In this document: positions 1 through 7,574 of the stretch, in pieces | Numbering within the stretch: the stretch's first letter is position 1 | How the letters are laid out: each line of letters begins with the position of its first letter | Source of the DNA: Sinorhizobium terangae | Lineage (GTDB): Bacteria > Pseudomonadota > Alphaproteobacteria > Rhizobiales > Rhizobiaceae | Reading direction: 5' to 3' | DNA length: 64,000 nt | Assembly: GCF_009601505.1 (NCBI RefSeq) | Contig: NZ_WITC01000026.1 | Coordinates: 62,001 to 126,000, forward strand | Notes under the pieces: generated by a model | Seen by the model: only the letters and a program-made list of their open reading frames with translations | What the model was told of the DNA's origin: nothing | The model's database searches: none | Program-made: the position numbers and the translations under genes

Positions 1-722
1 CGGCGGTCGGACAATTGCCGCAACATCCGGGCGCGCCGCCGAAGAACTGCATTCCCGAGCTTGAGCGTATCGTCAACGAGCTCGGTTTCGTCGGCGTCAA
101 TCTCAATCCCGATCCATCGGGCGGCTATTGGACCGATCCGCCGCTCACAGACCGGCAGTGGTACCCGCTCTATGAGAAGCTCTGCGAGCTCGAGGTGCCG
201 GCGATGATCCACGTGACATCCTCGTGCAATCCGTGTTTCCACCATACCGGCGCGCACTACATCAACGGCGACACGACCGCCTTCATGCAACTGATCCAGG
301 GGGACCTCTTCAAGGATTTCCCGACGCTGAAGTTCGTCATTCCACACGGCGGTGGCGCGGTGCCGTTCCATTGGGGGCGCTATCGCGGGCTTGCCCAGGA
401 GATGAAGAAGCCGCTGCTTTCGGAGCACCTTCTGAACAACGTCTTCTTCGACACCTGCGTCTATCACTATCCCGGCATCGAGCTGATGGCCAAGGTCATC
501 CCGGTCGACAACATCCTCTTCGCCTCAGAAATGCTCGGCGCGGTCAAGGGCATCGATCCCGAGACCGGGCACCACTACGACGACACGAAGCGCTACATCG
601 ACCAGCTTCAAACGCTCGACGAGGAAAGCCGCTACAAGATCTTCGAAGGCAATGCCCGCCGCGTCTATCCGAGGCTCGATGCCCAGCTCGCAAAGCGCGG
701 GCGGCCGGCGCGGGCGGCGTGA
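1..722 (+). CDS. ligJ: 4-oxalomesaconate hydratase, LigJ-type amidohydrolase (5' truncated by window)
   Basis: This is the C-terminal part of an amidohydrolase-superfamily protein; the reading frame (from base 3) is open to the window edge, so the true start lies upstream. The text from about residue 5 (NLNPDPSGG, PHGGGAVPFHWGR, GLAQEMKKPLL, FFDTCVYH, FASEMLGAV, GNARRVYPRLD) closely follows LigJ of sphingomonads. LigJ hydrates 4-oxalomesaconate to 4-carboxy-4-hydroxy-2-oxoadipate in protocatechuate 4,5-cleavage and gallate catabolism. The RraA-type aldolase at 2380-3057 would perform the next step, and a GalD-type tautomerase at 34327 supplies the keto-to-enol form. The ring-cleavage dioxygenase and LigC/LigI genes are not in view and may lie to the left. 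Family call is firm; substrate is inferred from family and neighbours. Confidence 0.88.
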   Translation, partial: AVGQLPQHPGAPPKNCIPELERIVNELGFVGVNLNPDPSGGYWTDPPLTDRQWYPLYEKLCELEVPAMIHVTSSCNPCFHHTGAHYINGDTTAFMQLIQGDLFKDFPTLKFVIPHGGGAVPFHWGRYRGLAQEMKKPLLSEHLLNNVFFDTCVYHYPGIELMAKVIPVDNILFASEMLGAVKGIDPETGHHYDDTKRYIDQLQTLDEESRYKIFEGNARRVYPRLDAQLAKRGRPARAA

Positions 723-785
723 CACGTCATGGGAGGCGTTTCACCGATCATCCGCCGCTGCCCGCCGGCTCCCAGTTGGGCCGCG

Positions 786-1079
786 TCAGCAGCAGGACGC
801 GTCGTCGTCCGAAATGATCGCGTTCTTCATCCAGGACGGCGGCAGATCGTCCTCCCGAACTTCGACGGCGCGTTTGAAGACCTTGAACTGGTGACGCCGG
901 TCTGGCGCCGTCCAGAAGGCGACCACCGTTTCGAGCGGCGGGCACCCCGGCAGACCGCACGCGATCTCCGACACCATGACCGCGACATCGTCGGCAAGCG
1001 CGAAGCGTTCGCGCGTCCAGGCCTTCACCTGGCGGACGGCGGCGAGATGTTCGGGTTTCGAAGCGGCGGTCTTCAGCAT
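786..1079 (-). CDS. Conserved hypothetical protein (97 aa)
   Basis: A compact soluble protein starting MLKTAASKPEHL and ending in a Cys-Cys pair. The core reads VSEIACGLPGCPPLETVVAFW followed by HQFKVFKR and VREDDLPPSW, a conserved pattern I recognise from short uncharacterised alphaproteobacterial proteins; two cysteines sit in the CGLPGC segment. A longer upstream extension in the same frame is low-complexity and unlike coding sequence, so I chose the ATG at 1079 although the Shine-Dalgarno there is weak. It lies on the opposite strand between ligJ and the alcohol dehydrogenase, so it is probably expressed separately. Function unknown. Confidence 0.7.
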   Translation of the reverse strand: MLKTAASKPEHLAAVRQVKAWTRERFALADDVAVMVSEIACGLPGCPPLETVVAFWTAPDRRHQFKVFKRAVEVREDDLPPSWMKNAIISDDDASCC

Positions 1080-1240
1080 GATTTTGAACCAGTCGCGCCG
1101 GCACCTAGGCCTGGGGCGATCGCTCTCTACATAGGGCGCCGCGGTCGCGCCTGTCAAAAACGAATTCGGAAAAACCAGCCGGACCGGAACACCATGCCGT
1201 GCATGAGGCCGGACCGGCAGCAATCGAAAGGAAAAAAGAG

Positions 1241-2350
1241 ATGACGGAACAGGTCCTCGCGGCGGTCCGCACCGGTCCGGGCAAGATGGAAATGCGGGAA
1301 TTTCCCATGCCGGACATCCCGGAGGATGCCGCACTTCTGAAAATGGAAGTTGCCGGTATCTGCGGCACGGACGTGAAGCTCTTCAAGAGCCCACCCAACA
1401 TTGCCCCCACCATCATGGGCCATGAGAACATCGGCTATATCGCCAAGGCCGGCCGCGAGTTCACCCGTCGCAAAGGCTTCAAGGAAGGCGACCTCGTCTT
1501 CGTCGAGCACTACGTCATGTGCGGCAAGTGCCAGTGGTGCCACCAAGGGCAATACCGCCATTGCGAAAACACCGACTGGCGCAACAATCCGGATGGCATC
1601 CGTTACGGCTACACCTCGGCGGAACGCGCGCCGCATCTCTGGGGCGGTTTCGCACAATATGTCTACCTGCCGTGGAACGCGGTCGTGCACCGGGTGCCGA
1701 AGGGCGTGACGCCGGAGCTTGCCGGTCTCGTCACGCCGATGGCGAATGGCGTGGAATGGTCGCTCTTCGATGCCGGCGTCGGCTACAACTCCACAGTACT
1801 TATCCAGGGGCCGGGCCAGCAAGGCCTGTCGCAGACGGTTGTGTGCAAGCAGGCGGGCGCATCGCTGATCATCGTCACCGGAACCTCGAAGGACGCGGCC
1901 CGCCTGGAGGTCGCGAAAACGCTTGGCGCCGACTACGTTATCGATGTGCAGAAGGAAGATCCGCTTCAACGCATCATGGAGATCACCGGCGGCAAGGGCG
2001 TCGACATCTCGCTCGACTGCACGGCCGGCGCCGGCACGATCCCGATCCTCCTCGGCGTGGAGGCGTTGAAGCGAAAGGCGGGCACCATTCTCGTTCAGGG
2101 CGAGATGAAGGAGTTCCCGAACTTCCCGCTCGAGAAGGTGACGACCAAAGCGATCACCATCAAGAGTGCGCGCGGTCACAGTTATCTCGCCTGCGAGCTG
2201 GCGCTGGAGCAGATCGCATCGAACCGCTTCCCGCTCGAAAAGATCACCACGCACCGCTTCGGCCTCAAGGACGCTGACTTGGCAATCAAGTCCGTCGGAG
2301 GACAGGGCGTACCCGATGTCATTCACGCATCGCTGATGCCGTGGATGTGA
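1241..2350 (+). CDS. Zinc-dependent medium-chain alcohol dehydrogenase
   Basis: A 369-aa MDR-family dehydrogenase. The N-terminal GroES-like domain has the catalytic zinc motifs CGTDVK (about residue 44) and GHEN (about 65), and a structural-zinc loop with four spaced cysteines (CGKCQWCHQGQYRHC). The Rossmann domain follows, with QGPGQQGLSQ as its dinucleotide-binding glycine-rich turn. The ATG at 1241 is preceded by an A/G-rich GAAAGGAAAA stretch; the frame is open further upstream but without conserved sequence. It lies 29 bp before the LigK-like aldolase and presumably shares its operon. It may oxidise an alcohol or dihydrodiol intermediate of the aromatic pathway, but substrate cannot be read from the sequence. 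Confidence 0.85.
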   Translation: MTEQVLAAVRTGPGKMEMREFPMPDIPEDAALLKMEVAGICGTDVKLFKSPPNIAPTIMGHENIGYIAKAGREFTRRKGFKEGDLVFVEHYVMCGKCQWCHQGQYRHCENTDWRNNPDGIRYGYTSAERAPHLWGGFAQYVYLPWNAVVHRVPKGVTPELAGLVTPMANGVEWSLFDAGVGYNSTVLIQGPGQQGLSQTVVCKQAGASLIIVTGTSKDAARLEVAKTLGADYVIDVQKEDPLQRIMEITGGKGVDISLDCTAGAGTIPILLGVEALKRKAGTILVQGEMKEFPNFPLEKVTTKAITIKSARGHSYLACELALEQIASNRFPLEKITTHRFGLKDADLAIKSVGGQGVPDVIHASLMPWM

Positions 2351-2379
2351 GCCGTAGCGAACGAGGGAGGAACAGGCAG

Positions 2380-3057
2380 ATGACACTCGGATTCAGGATC
2401 CTTGAACGCCGACGTCGCGTCAGCGCGACGATGGTCAAAAAGTTTCTCGACCTGCCGGTCGCGAACGTCAGCGACATCATGTCCCGCATGACGGCCGGCG
2501 GGGCAGCCCTCAGGCCGCTCCATGCCTCCGGCGTGCTTGCCGGCGCCGCCTTCACGGTCAAGACGCGACCGGGCGACAATCTGATGATTCACAAGGCGCT
2601 GCTGATGGCCGGCCCCGGCGACGTCATCGTCGTCGATGCCGGCGGGGATCTCACCAACGCTCTCGTCGGCGAGCTCATGCTGTCCCATGCAAGGGCGATC
2701 GGCGTCACCGGCGTCGTGATCAATGGCGCTGTCAGGGACTATGGCTGGATCAAGACCAATACCTTCCCGGTCTTCGCCGCCGGCATCACCCACCGCGGCC
2801 CCTACAAGGACGGACCGGGCGAGATCAACGTTCCGATCTCCCTTGGCGGAATGATCATCGAGCCGGGCGATCTGATGCTCGGCGATGACGACGGCCTCGT
2901 CTGCGTACCGTTCGACGAGGTGGAGGACGTCTATACCAAGGCGAAGACCAAGAACGAGGCGGAGGCGAAAACGCTCGCCAACACGCTCGCTGGCAAACTC
3001 GACCCGAAGCTCTGGGTGGACGAAAGCCTGAAGAAGCTCGGCTGCGGGGGCGTTTGA
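2380..3057 (+). CDS. RraA-fold aldolase, 4-carboxy-4-hydroxy-2-oxoadipate (HMG) aldolase type
   Basis: A 225-aa protein of the RraA/class II pyruvate aldolase family. It shows the hallmark GELM segment (about residues 97-100), the Arg119-Asp120 pair in NGAVRDYGW that binds pyruvate and metal in HMG/CHA aldolases, and the GEINVPISLGG and PGDLMLGDDDG strands. LigK/GalC-type members cleave 4-carboxy-4-hydroxy-2-oxoadipate to pyruvate and oxaloacetate. The ATG at 2380 has a strong GAGGGAGG ribosome site; the in-frame GTG at 2341 overlaps the dehydrogenase and is less likely. Location just after ligJ supports the pathway role. Other RraA-fold proteins have different substrates, so the name stays provisional. 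Confidence 0.8.
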   Translation: MTLGFRILERRRRVSATMVKKFLDLPVANVSDIMSRMTAGGAALRPLHASGVLAGAAFTVKTRPGDNLMIHKALLMAGPGDVIVVDAGGDLTNALVGELMLSHARAIGVTGVVINGAVRDYGWIKTNTFPVFAAGITHRGPYKDGPGEINVPISLGGMIIEPGDLMLGDDDGLVCVPFDEVEDVYTKAKTKNEAEAKTLANTLAGKLDPKLWVDESLKKLGCGGV

Positions 3058-3194
3058 TGCGCCCTGCCGGGCGCTACACGTTCAGGAGCCGCTTGGTCCG
3101 AGGCGTCACCGTGCCTTCCAAAGCACGGTCCGCAGGCGCGGTTATGCCAAGCGGCTTTGAAAAGGATGATGCGCCGTTTCGAGGAGGATTGAAT

Positions 3195-4064
3195 ATGGCA
3201 ATGACAACGATCGACGGCATCGCAACGCGCTTTGAAGTAATTGGTTCGGGGCCACCGCTGCTGATGTATTCGCCCGGCGGCTTCGATGCGACCATCGAGA
3301 AATGGCGGACGCAGGGCATCTATGCGGAGATCCAGTTCCTGGAACAGCTGCCCCAGCACTTCACCTGCATCACCTTCGACCGGCGCGAAACCGGCCAGTC
3401 CGGCGGCCGCGTCGAGCGGGTGACCTGGTCGGGTTATGTCAGGCAGGGGAAGGGCCTGCTCGACCATCTCGGCATCGACAAGGCCTATCTGATGGGCGGC
3501 TGCATGGGCTGCAGCGTCGTCGCCGCGTTTGCAGCCGAGCTTCCCGAATCCGTGCTCGGCATGGTGCTCTTCTGGCCGGTCGGTGGCGCCCGTTACCGCA
3601 TCGCGGGCCATCAGCGCTTCGCCGAGCACCTGGCCTTCGTCCACCAGAACGGCCTGGAGGCGGTCGTCGCGCTGGCGAAAGAGAGCAACAAGGCCTTTGG
3701 CGCCGATCCTCGCGGCGGCCCCTGGGTCTCGGTTCTCAGGAACGATCCGGAGTTCACGGAGCGCTATGTCCGGCAGAATGTCGATCACTATAAGGCGATC
3801 CTCGCGGGCATGCCGAGAACGCTGCTCGACAGGGACACCTCGCCCGGCGCCGAGCCGGAGGACCTGCTGCGCCTGAACATCCCGACGCTGATTATCCCGG
3901 GAGCCGACGCCTCCCACGCGACATCTGCCGCGCGGTATCTCCAGGAATGCATCCCCGGATCGCAATATTGGGACGTTCCCGTCTCGGAGCAAACATCCGC
4001 CGCCACCAACGCGCGCGTGATCGAATTCCTCCGCCAGACGGAAGCATCGCGCAGCGGCCAATAA
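3195..4064 (+). CDS. Alpha/beta hydrolase with Cys in the nucleophile-elbow position
   Basis: A 289-aa alpha/beta-hydrolase-fold protein beginning MAMTTIDGIATRFEV behind a GAGGAGG site at 3181. It has the fold's early strand (GSGPPLLMYSPGG), the oxyanion region around ITFDRRETGQSGG, and a nucleophile elbow reading MGGCMGCS (about residues 104-111), where cysteine replaces the usual serine of GxSxG. The IIPGADASHATSA segment near residue 240 would carry the acid. Cysteine nucleophiles are known in dienelactone hydrolases, so a role on a lactone or C-C bonded intermediate is possible. It follows the aldolase by about 140 bp and is probably co-transcribed. Specific substrate unknown. Confidence 0.75.
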   Translation: MAMTTIDGIATRFEVIGSGPPLLMYSPGGFDATIEKWRTQGIYAEIQFLEQLPQHFTCITFDRRETGQSGGRVERVTWSGYVRQGKGLLDHLGIDKAYLMGGCMGCSVVAAFAAELPESVLGMVLFWPVGGARYRIAGHQRFAEHLAFVHQNGLEAVVALAKESNKAFGADPRGGPWVSVLRNDPEFTERYVRQNVDHYKAILAGMPRTLLDRDTSPGAEPEDLLRLNIPTLIIPGADASHATSAARYLQECIPGSQYWDVPVSEQTSAATNARVIEFLRQTEASRSGQ

Positions 4065-4088
4065 GAAGCTTCAAAGCGGTCCCGACGA

Positions 4089-5024
4089 TCAGGGGGCCGC
4101 ATCCTCCGCGGCCAAGAGGTCCGGCAGGAACTCCTTCCCCTGGGTCGCGAGAAACTCCTCGAACGCTGCAATGACCGGCGTCATCGCGCGATCGGTCCGG
4201 CTGACGGCGAACCATTGCCGGCGGATCGGCAGACCTACGACATCGAGGATTGTCAGTTCGCCTGCCTGAACCTCGGCAGCGACGCTGTGCGCGGCAAGAA
4301 AGGCGACGCTGGTATCCGCCATCACCGCCCGTTTGATATCCTCAATCGACTCCATCTCGGTATTGGGGCCATCGGCTCTTCCCGGAATTTCGCTCATGAA
4401 CCGGTCGAAGAAATTGCGAGTCGCGGAATCCGGGCTGCGCAGGAAAAAATGCTCGCGCGCAATTTCCGCCTTCGAAATAGCCTGACGCTTGGCAAGCGGA
4501 TGATTGGGTGCGCTGACGACGACCAGCGAATGCTCGCCGAAGACGGCCGCGCGCACCGAGAACTCCCGCGGCGGGCGCCCGAGCAGCGCGACGTCGATCG
4601 TTCTGTTCTTCAAACGCTCGACCGTTTCGGTGCGGCGGTCGATGAAGAGCTCGAGGTCGATGTCGGGATAGGCGCTCGAAAACGCGGCGACCATCGGCTT
4701 TGCGAAGTACTTGACCGTCGAAACCGCGCCAACGGCAATGTGCCCGCGCTTCACGCCCTTGAAGGCATCAAGCTCCGTTCCCAGCAGTGAAAGGCGCTCT
4801 TCGATATCGCGCGCGGCAGCCAAAACCGCGTGTCCGGCTTCCGTCGGAAACATTCCATGGGCCATGCGCTCGAACAGCGGCACGCCGGCTTCCGCCTCGA
4901 TCTGCTTCAACTGCAAGGTGACGGCCGGAGCGGTCAATCCGAGCGCTTTTGCAGCGCCGACGACCTTGCCGTGCGCCTCGATCGCTCGTATCGACCTCAA
5001 CTGCCGAAACGTGATGTTTTTCAT
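4089..5024 (-). CDS. LysR-family regulator, CbbR-like
   Basis: A 311-aa LysR-type regulator with an N-terminal winged HTH (FRQLRSIRAIEAHGK, then AAKALGLTAPAVTLQLKQIE, LFERM) and a C-terminal inducer-binding domain (GHIAVGAVSTVKYF onward). The N-terminus resembles CbbR-group regulators, which start with FRQLR and carry LGLTxPAVTLQ. The start at 5024 was chosen because the HTH begins there; the longer frame to 5054 runs into the promoter. It is transcribed divergently from hupE, and the 165-bp gap carries an inverted repeat, so hupE and its own promoter are the obvious targets. It converges with the hydrolase at 4064, only 24 bp away. Confidence 0.85.
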   Translation of the reverse strand: MKNITFRQLRSIRAIEAHGKVVGAAKALGLTAPAVTLQLKQIEAEAGVPLFERMAHGMFPTEAGHAVLAAARDIEERLSLLGTELDAFKGVKRGHIAVGAVSTVKYFAKPMVAAFSSAYPDIDLELFIDRRTETVERLKNRTIDVALLGRPPREFSVRAAVFGEHSLVVVSAPNHPLAKRQAISKAEIAREHFFLRSPDSATRNFFDRFMSEIPGRADGPNTEMESIEDIKRAVMADTSVAFLAAHSVAAEVQAGELTILDVVGLPIRRQWFAVSRTDRAMTPVIAAFEEFLATQGKEFLPDLLAAEDAAP

Positions 5025-5046
5025 GCGGGGAGCATAAAAAAACTTA

Positions 5047-5084
5047 ACGCACACGTAAAGAGATTAAAATTTACTTTCGTGCGT
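5047..5084. promoter_or_regulatory. Inverted repeat in lysR-hupE intergenic region, probable LysR site
   Basis: Outer arms ACGCAC (5047-5052) and GTGCGT (5079-5084) enclose inner arms GTAAA (5055-5059) and TTTAC (5070-5074), with centres offset by one base. AT-rich interior and location between divergent lysR and hupE fit a LysR-type binding region. Not tested; the actual regulator half-sites could be only the inner arms. Confidence 0.45.
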
Positions 5085-5189
5085 AGATGGTTGATTGTCA
5101 ACGTAGCAGGTTCGCCCCCAATGAGATCCGCACAGGTACCGAGCGGTTGGCATCTGCAAAATCGTTCGCAACATCAAGGGAACTGAAAG

Positions 5190-5786
5190 ATGAAAGCAGC
5201 AATCAAAAGCGGTCTGCTGGCATTGGCCGCAGCAGCCCTCCCGGCTGTAGCCCATGCCCACCCCGGCGTCGGCGCGGCAGGCGGCCTGGCACACGGCTTC
5301 ATGCACCCGGTCGGCGGCCTGGACCACATCCTCGCCATGGTCGCCGTCGGCACATTCGCCTCCATCATCGGCGGACGCGCTCTCTGGCTCGTTCCGGCAA
5401 GCTTCGTGCTGATGATGGCCGCAGGTGGCGCCCTGGGGATCGAAGGCATCGCCGTGCCGTTTGTCGAAATCGGCATTGCGGCGTCTGTAATCGCGCTTGG
5501 CCTTGCGGTCGCGCTTCGCTGGAACCCGCCGACGGCCGTTGCAATGGGCGTCGTCAGCCTCTTCGCAATCTTCCACGGTCATGCCCACGGCGCGGAAATG
5601 CCGATGGATGCGTCGGGCCTTCAATACGCGCTCGGCTTCATGGCTGCGACTGCATTGCTGCATGTCGCCGGCATCGGCTTGGGTTTCGTCCTTGGACGCG
5701 TCGGCGTCAAATCCCATGTCGCGACGCAGCTCGGTGGCAGCGCCATGGCCCTCGCCGGCCTCGGCATCATGACCGGCGTCCTCTAA
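5190..5786 (+). CDS. hupE: HupE/UreJ family membrane protein (putative nickel or cobalt permease)
   Basis: A 198-aa protein with a cleavable signal peptide (MKAAIKSGLLALAAAALPAVAHA) followed by the family signature HPGVGAAGGLAHGFMHPVGGLDHILAMVAVG. About five to six hydrophobic helices follow, with a second His cluster FHGHAHGAEMP near residue 130. HupE/UreJ proteins are inner-membrane secondary transporters of nickel (or cobalt) and usually accompany hydrogenase or urease genes; none is visible here, so this is an orphan copy. The ATG follows AAGGGAACTGAAAG, and a GC-rich hairpin follows the gene at 5834. Regulation by the divergent LysR gene is inferred from position alone. Confidence 0.9.
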   Translation: MKAAIKSGLLALAAAALPAVAHAHPGVGAAGGLAHGFMHPVGGLDHILAMVAVGTFASIIGGRALWLVPASFVLMMAAGGALGIEGIAVPFVEIGIAASVIALGLAVALRWNPPTAVAMGVVSLFAIFHGHAHGAEMPMDASGLQYALGFMAATALLHVAGIGLGFVLGRVGVKSHVATQLGGSAMALAGLGIMTGVL

Positions 5787-5833
5787 GGACGGCTCCTGCA
5801 AAGGCAGGTCCTTATTAAGGCTACAAACAATAA

Positions 5834-5858
5834 ACGGGCTGCTCGCGGAGCGGCCCGT
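5834..5858 (+). terminator. Hairpin terminator after hupE
   Basis: Arms ACGGGCTGCTC and GAGCGGCCCGT pair around a 3-base loop (one mismatch). The downstream sequence is only weakly T-rich. A second, weaker stem-loop (AAGGA...TCCTT around 5786-5814) lies just after the stop codon. Confidence 0.6.
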
Positions 5859-6002
5859 CTTCATGTCTTCGGAACAATGTGTGCGGCGCTAATCGCTGGA
5901 ATCACTTCCGCGCTGCAGCCGCTCATCTGCAGAGCATGCGCTGGTTCGCGAGCCGGTTCAGAAAGCAGCGCCAGCGATGCCGTAGCTCGTCCGCTATTAG
6001 CG

Positions 6003-6206
6003 TTAGCGACGCCTGATGGTGCGGCCGAAGGCAGCCTCATCGATACCGAGCGTGTTGAGCGCTGCTGCGGACGGGCGGCGGCGCTCTCTCGTCGCCATCG
6101 CGCACTCATGCGCGGCGCTGAACAGGCTCATGCCTTCCATAAACCCGCCGAACATGCTGCGAACCCATTCTGTATTGGCGGGACGACGTGCTGCGAGCGC
6201 TGTCAT
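6003..6206 (-). CDS. Small basic protein, DUF1127-like (67 aa)
   Basis: A 67-aa protein starting MTALAARRPANTEWVRSMF with a good GGAGAGA ribosome site 8 bases before ATG 6206. The central FSAAHECAMATRERRRPSAAALNTLGIDEAAF resembles the Arg-rich C-terminal halves of short alphaproteobacterial DUF1127-type proteins, where an HTH-like LGIDEAAF segment closes the protein. These are often abundant and involved in RNA or phosphate/stress regulation, but I cannot assign function here. It stands alone, with the hairpin at 6281-6309 upstream. Opposite-strand frames over the same bases look non-coding. Confidence 0.6.
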   Translation of the reverse strand: MTALAARRPANTEWVRSMFGGFMEGMSLFSAAHECAMATRERRRPSAAALNTLGIDEAAFGRTIRRR

Positions 6207-6280
6207 TTCGATCTTCTCTCCGTTGCATACGGATAAAATTTAATCCTGCCGTGCAACTATAGGAAGACCAACGCCGACAG

Positions 6281-6309
6281 CCCTGCCATGCAGTCATTGC
6301 ATGACAGGG
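6281..6309. repeat. Inverted repeat upstream of the small DUF1127-like gene
   Basis: Arms CCCTGCCATGCA (6281-6292) and TGCATGACAGGG (6298-6309) match at 11 of 12 positions. It sits 75 bp upstream of the start at 6206, between that gene and the converging end of the decarboxylase-like gene at 6399. It could be an operator or a terminator for the latter gene; the sequence does not decide. The rest of 6207-6398 shows nothing else I can name. Confidence 0.4.
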
Positions 6310-6398
6310 TGGGCGTTTCCCAATGTCCCCGCTAAAGCCTTACGGGGGTTCAACAAATCTGCGTTTGGCGGGCTTCGCCAAACAAGGTCGGCTCGGCC

Positions 6399-7448
6399 CT
6401 AGATGACGAAACTCTCCATCGTCTCCGGTGCGAAAATATCCTCCGCGCAAAGCTTCCGCTTCGACAACCCCTGCTCGTAGGAGTAGCGGAGGAACGTTTC
6501 GAGCGTCTCCCTATTTTCTTTGAAGCCGTAGCTCCAGTAATCGTCACCCATAAGCCGACGCGCCTCCTCGACGTGTGCGTTCAGCCAAGGCAGCATGACC
6601 TTCAGCGCCGCCGTCTCTTCGAGCTCGCGGTAGACGCGCGCCTGCGCCTCGGCAAAGGCCTTGTAGAGCGATTGCGCGATCCAGCGGTGCGCCTCGTAGA
6701 CCTCCCGCCGGATGACGATCGTATGCATGATCGGAAAGATGCCGGTCCGCTTGAAATAAGCCCGCTCGATCTCGACGAAGTTCTCGAAGAGGCGCCGGAC
6801 ACGACCGGTCGGCCCCTCATAGGAAGAGGGCTTCCTGGCTGTGTAGAGCGCGTCGATCTCGCCGTCGCGCAACATGGCCGAAAGCGTCTGCGTCGGACCG
6901 ATGCGGTTGACGCGGATATGGCCCGGCAGGTTGAGCGGGAGCTTTTCCGGCCGGTTCGGCTGCTCTTCCCCACCAGCGTAGTAGGTGACGTCGTCGACCT
7001 TGACGCCATACTCGTCGGAAAGGATGCCGCGTATCCAGACCGGTGCCGTCATCTGGTACTCGGGCGTCCCGACACGTTTGCCGATCAGATCCTTCGGCTC
7101 GCGAATGCCCGAAGCGGCGTTCACGTAGATCGACGAATGCCTGAAATAGCGGGATGGGAAAACCGGAATCGCCACGAACGGACGCGTTTCCGCGAAACAA
7201 GACATGACGTAGGAGGAAAGCGACATCTCCGCGATGTCGAATTCCCGATGGCGCAGCATGCGAAAGAAAGTCTCTTCCACCGGCATGTTGAGATAGACGA
7301 GATCGATCCCGTCTGGTGCGACCGTTCTGTCCATGAGGGGGCGTGTCCGGTCGTAGTTCCAACAACCGAACGATAAGCGAAGCGACGAAGTCAGAATAGT
7401 CTCCCTAGCACTACCGGGGTCAGGAAAGCCTAGTTTGGCCGAGCGCAA
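6399..7448 (-). CDS. 4,5-dihydroxyphthalate decarboxylase-like protein (Pht5 family), copy A
   Basis: Conserved from LRLSFGCWNYDRTRPLMD to the end. Family features are VAPDGIDL, VEETFFRMLRHREFDIAEMSLSSYV, SGIREPKDLIGKRVG, DGEIDALYTA, YFKRTGIFPIMH and DDYWSYG. Pht5-type enzymes decarboxylate 4,5-dihydroxyphthalate to protocatechuate and share the type-2 periplasmic-binding-protein fold, but this copy has no signal peptide and so is probably cytoplasmic. The start is uncertain: the only standard codon is a TTG at 7448, whereas conservation begins near 7390, where AGGGAG precedes a possible CTG at 7394. It lies downstream of a LysR gene and near the phthalate-type oxygenase, supporting an aromatic-acid role. 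A paralogue is at 19744. Confidence 0.75.
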   Translation of the reverse strand: MRSAKLGFPDPGSARETILTSSLRLSFGCWNYDRTRPLMDRTVAPDGIDLVYLNMPVEETFFRMLRHREFDIAEMSLSSYVMSCFAETRPFVAIPVFPSRYFRHSSIYVNAASGIREPKDLIGKRVGTPEYQMTAPVWIRGILSDEYGVKVDDVTYYAGGEEQPNRPEKLPLNLPGHIRVNRIGPTQTLSAMLRDGEIDALYTARKPSSYEGPTGRVRRLFENFVEIERAYFKRTGIFPIMHTIVIRREVYEAHRWIAQSLYKAFAEAQARVYRELEETAALKVMLPWLNAHVEEARRLMGDDYWSYGFKENRETLETFLRYSYEQGLSKRKLCAEDIFAPETMESFVI

Positions 7449-7574
7449 GTCCGCGACTTACAAGCAAAATCCTGGACGGCTCCTCCGCCGTATCCCGCCT
7501 TTTTCACATCTCCAATCTGTGTCGATCATCGAATGCGAGGGCCGAAATGTCCAAGATAAAACCTATTGGCTTGC

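Noticed and set aside
15-16. TTG at base 15 as start of the ligJ-like gene
   Set aside because: The frame is open to the window edge and the text before it (GQLPQHPG) is conserved, so the gene simply extends outside.
1154-2386. 410-aa open frame on the minus strand opposite the alcohol dehydrogenase
   Set aside because: Low-complexity Arg/Asp/Ala-rich translation mirroring a clear dehydrogenase on the plus strand; typical antisense shadow in high-GC DNA.
5100-5189. Possible metal- or cobalamin-responsive riboswitch before hupE
   Set aside because: No cobalamin box or other conserved riboswitch element could be seen in the short leader.
5877-6236. 119-aa open frame on the plus strand in the hupE downstream gap
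   Set aside because: No ribosome site and composition unlike neighbours; the minus-strand 67-aa gene is better supported.
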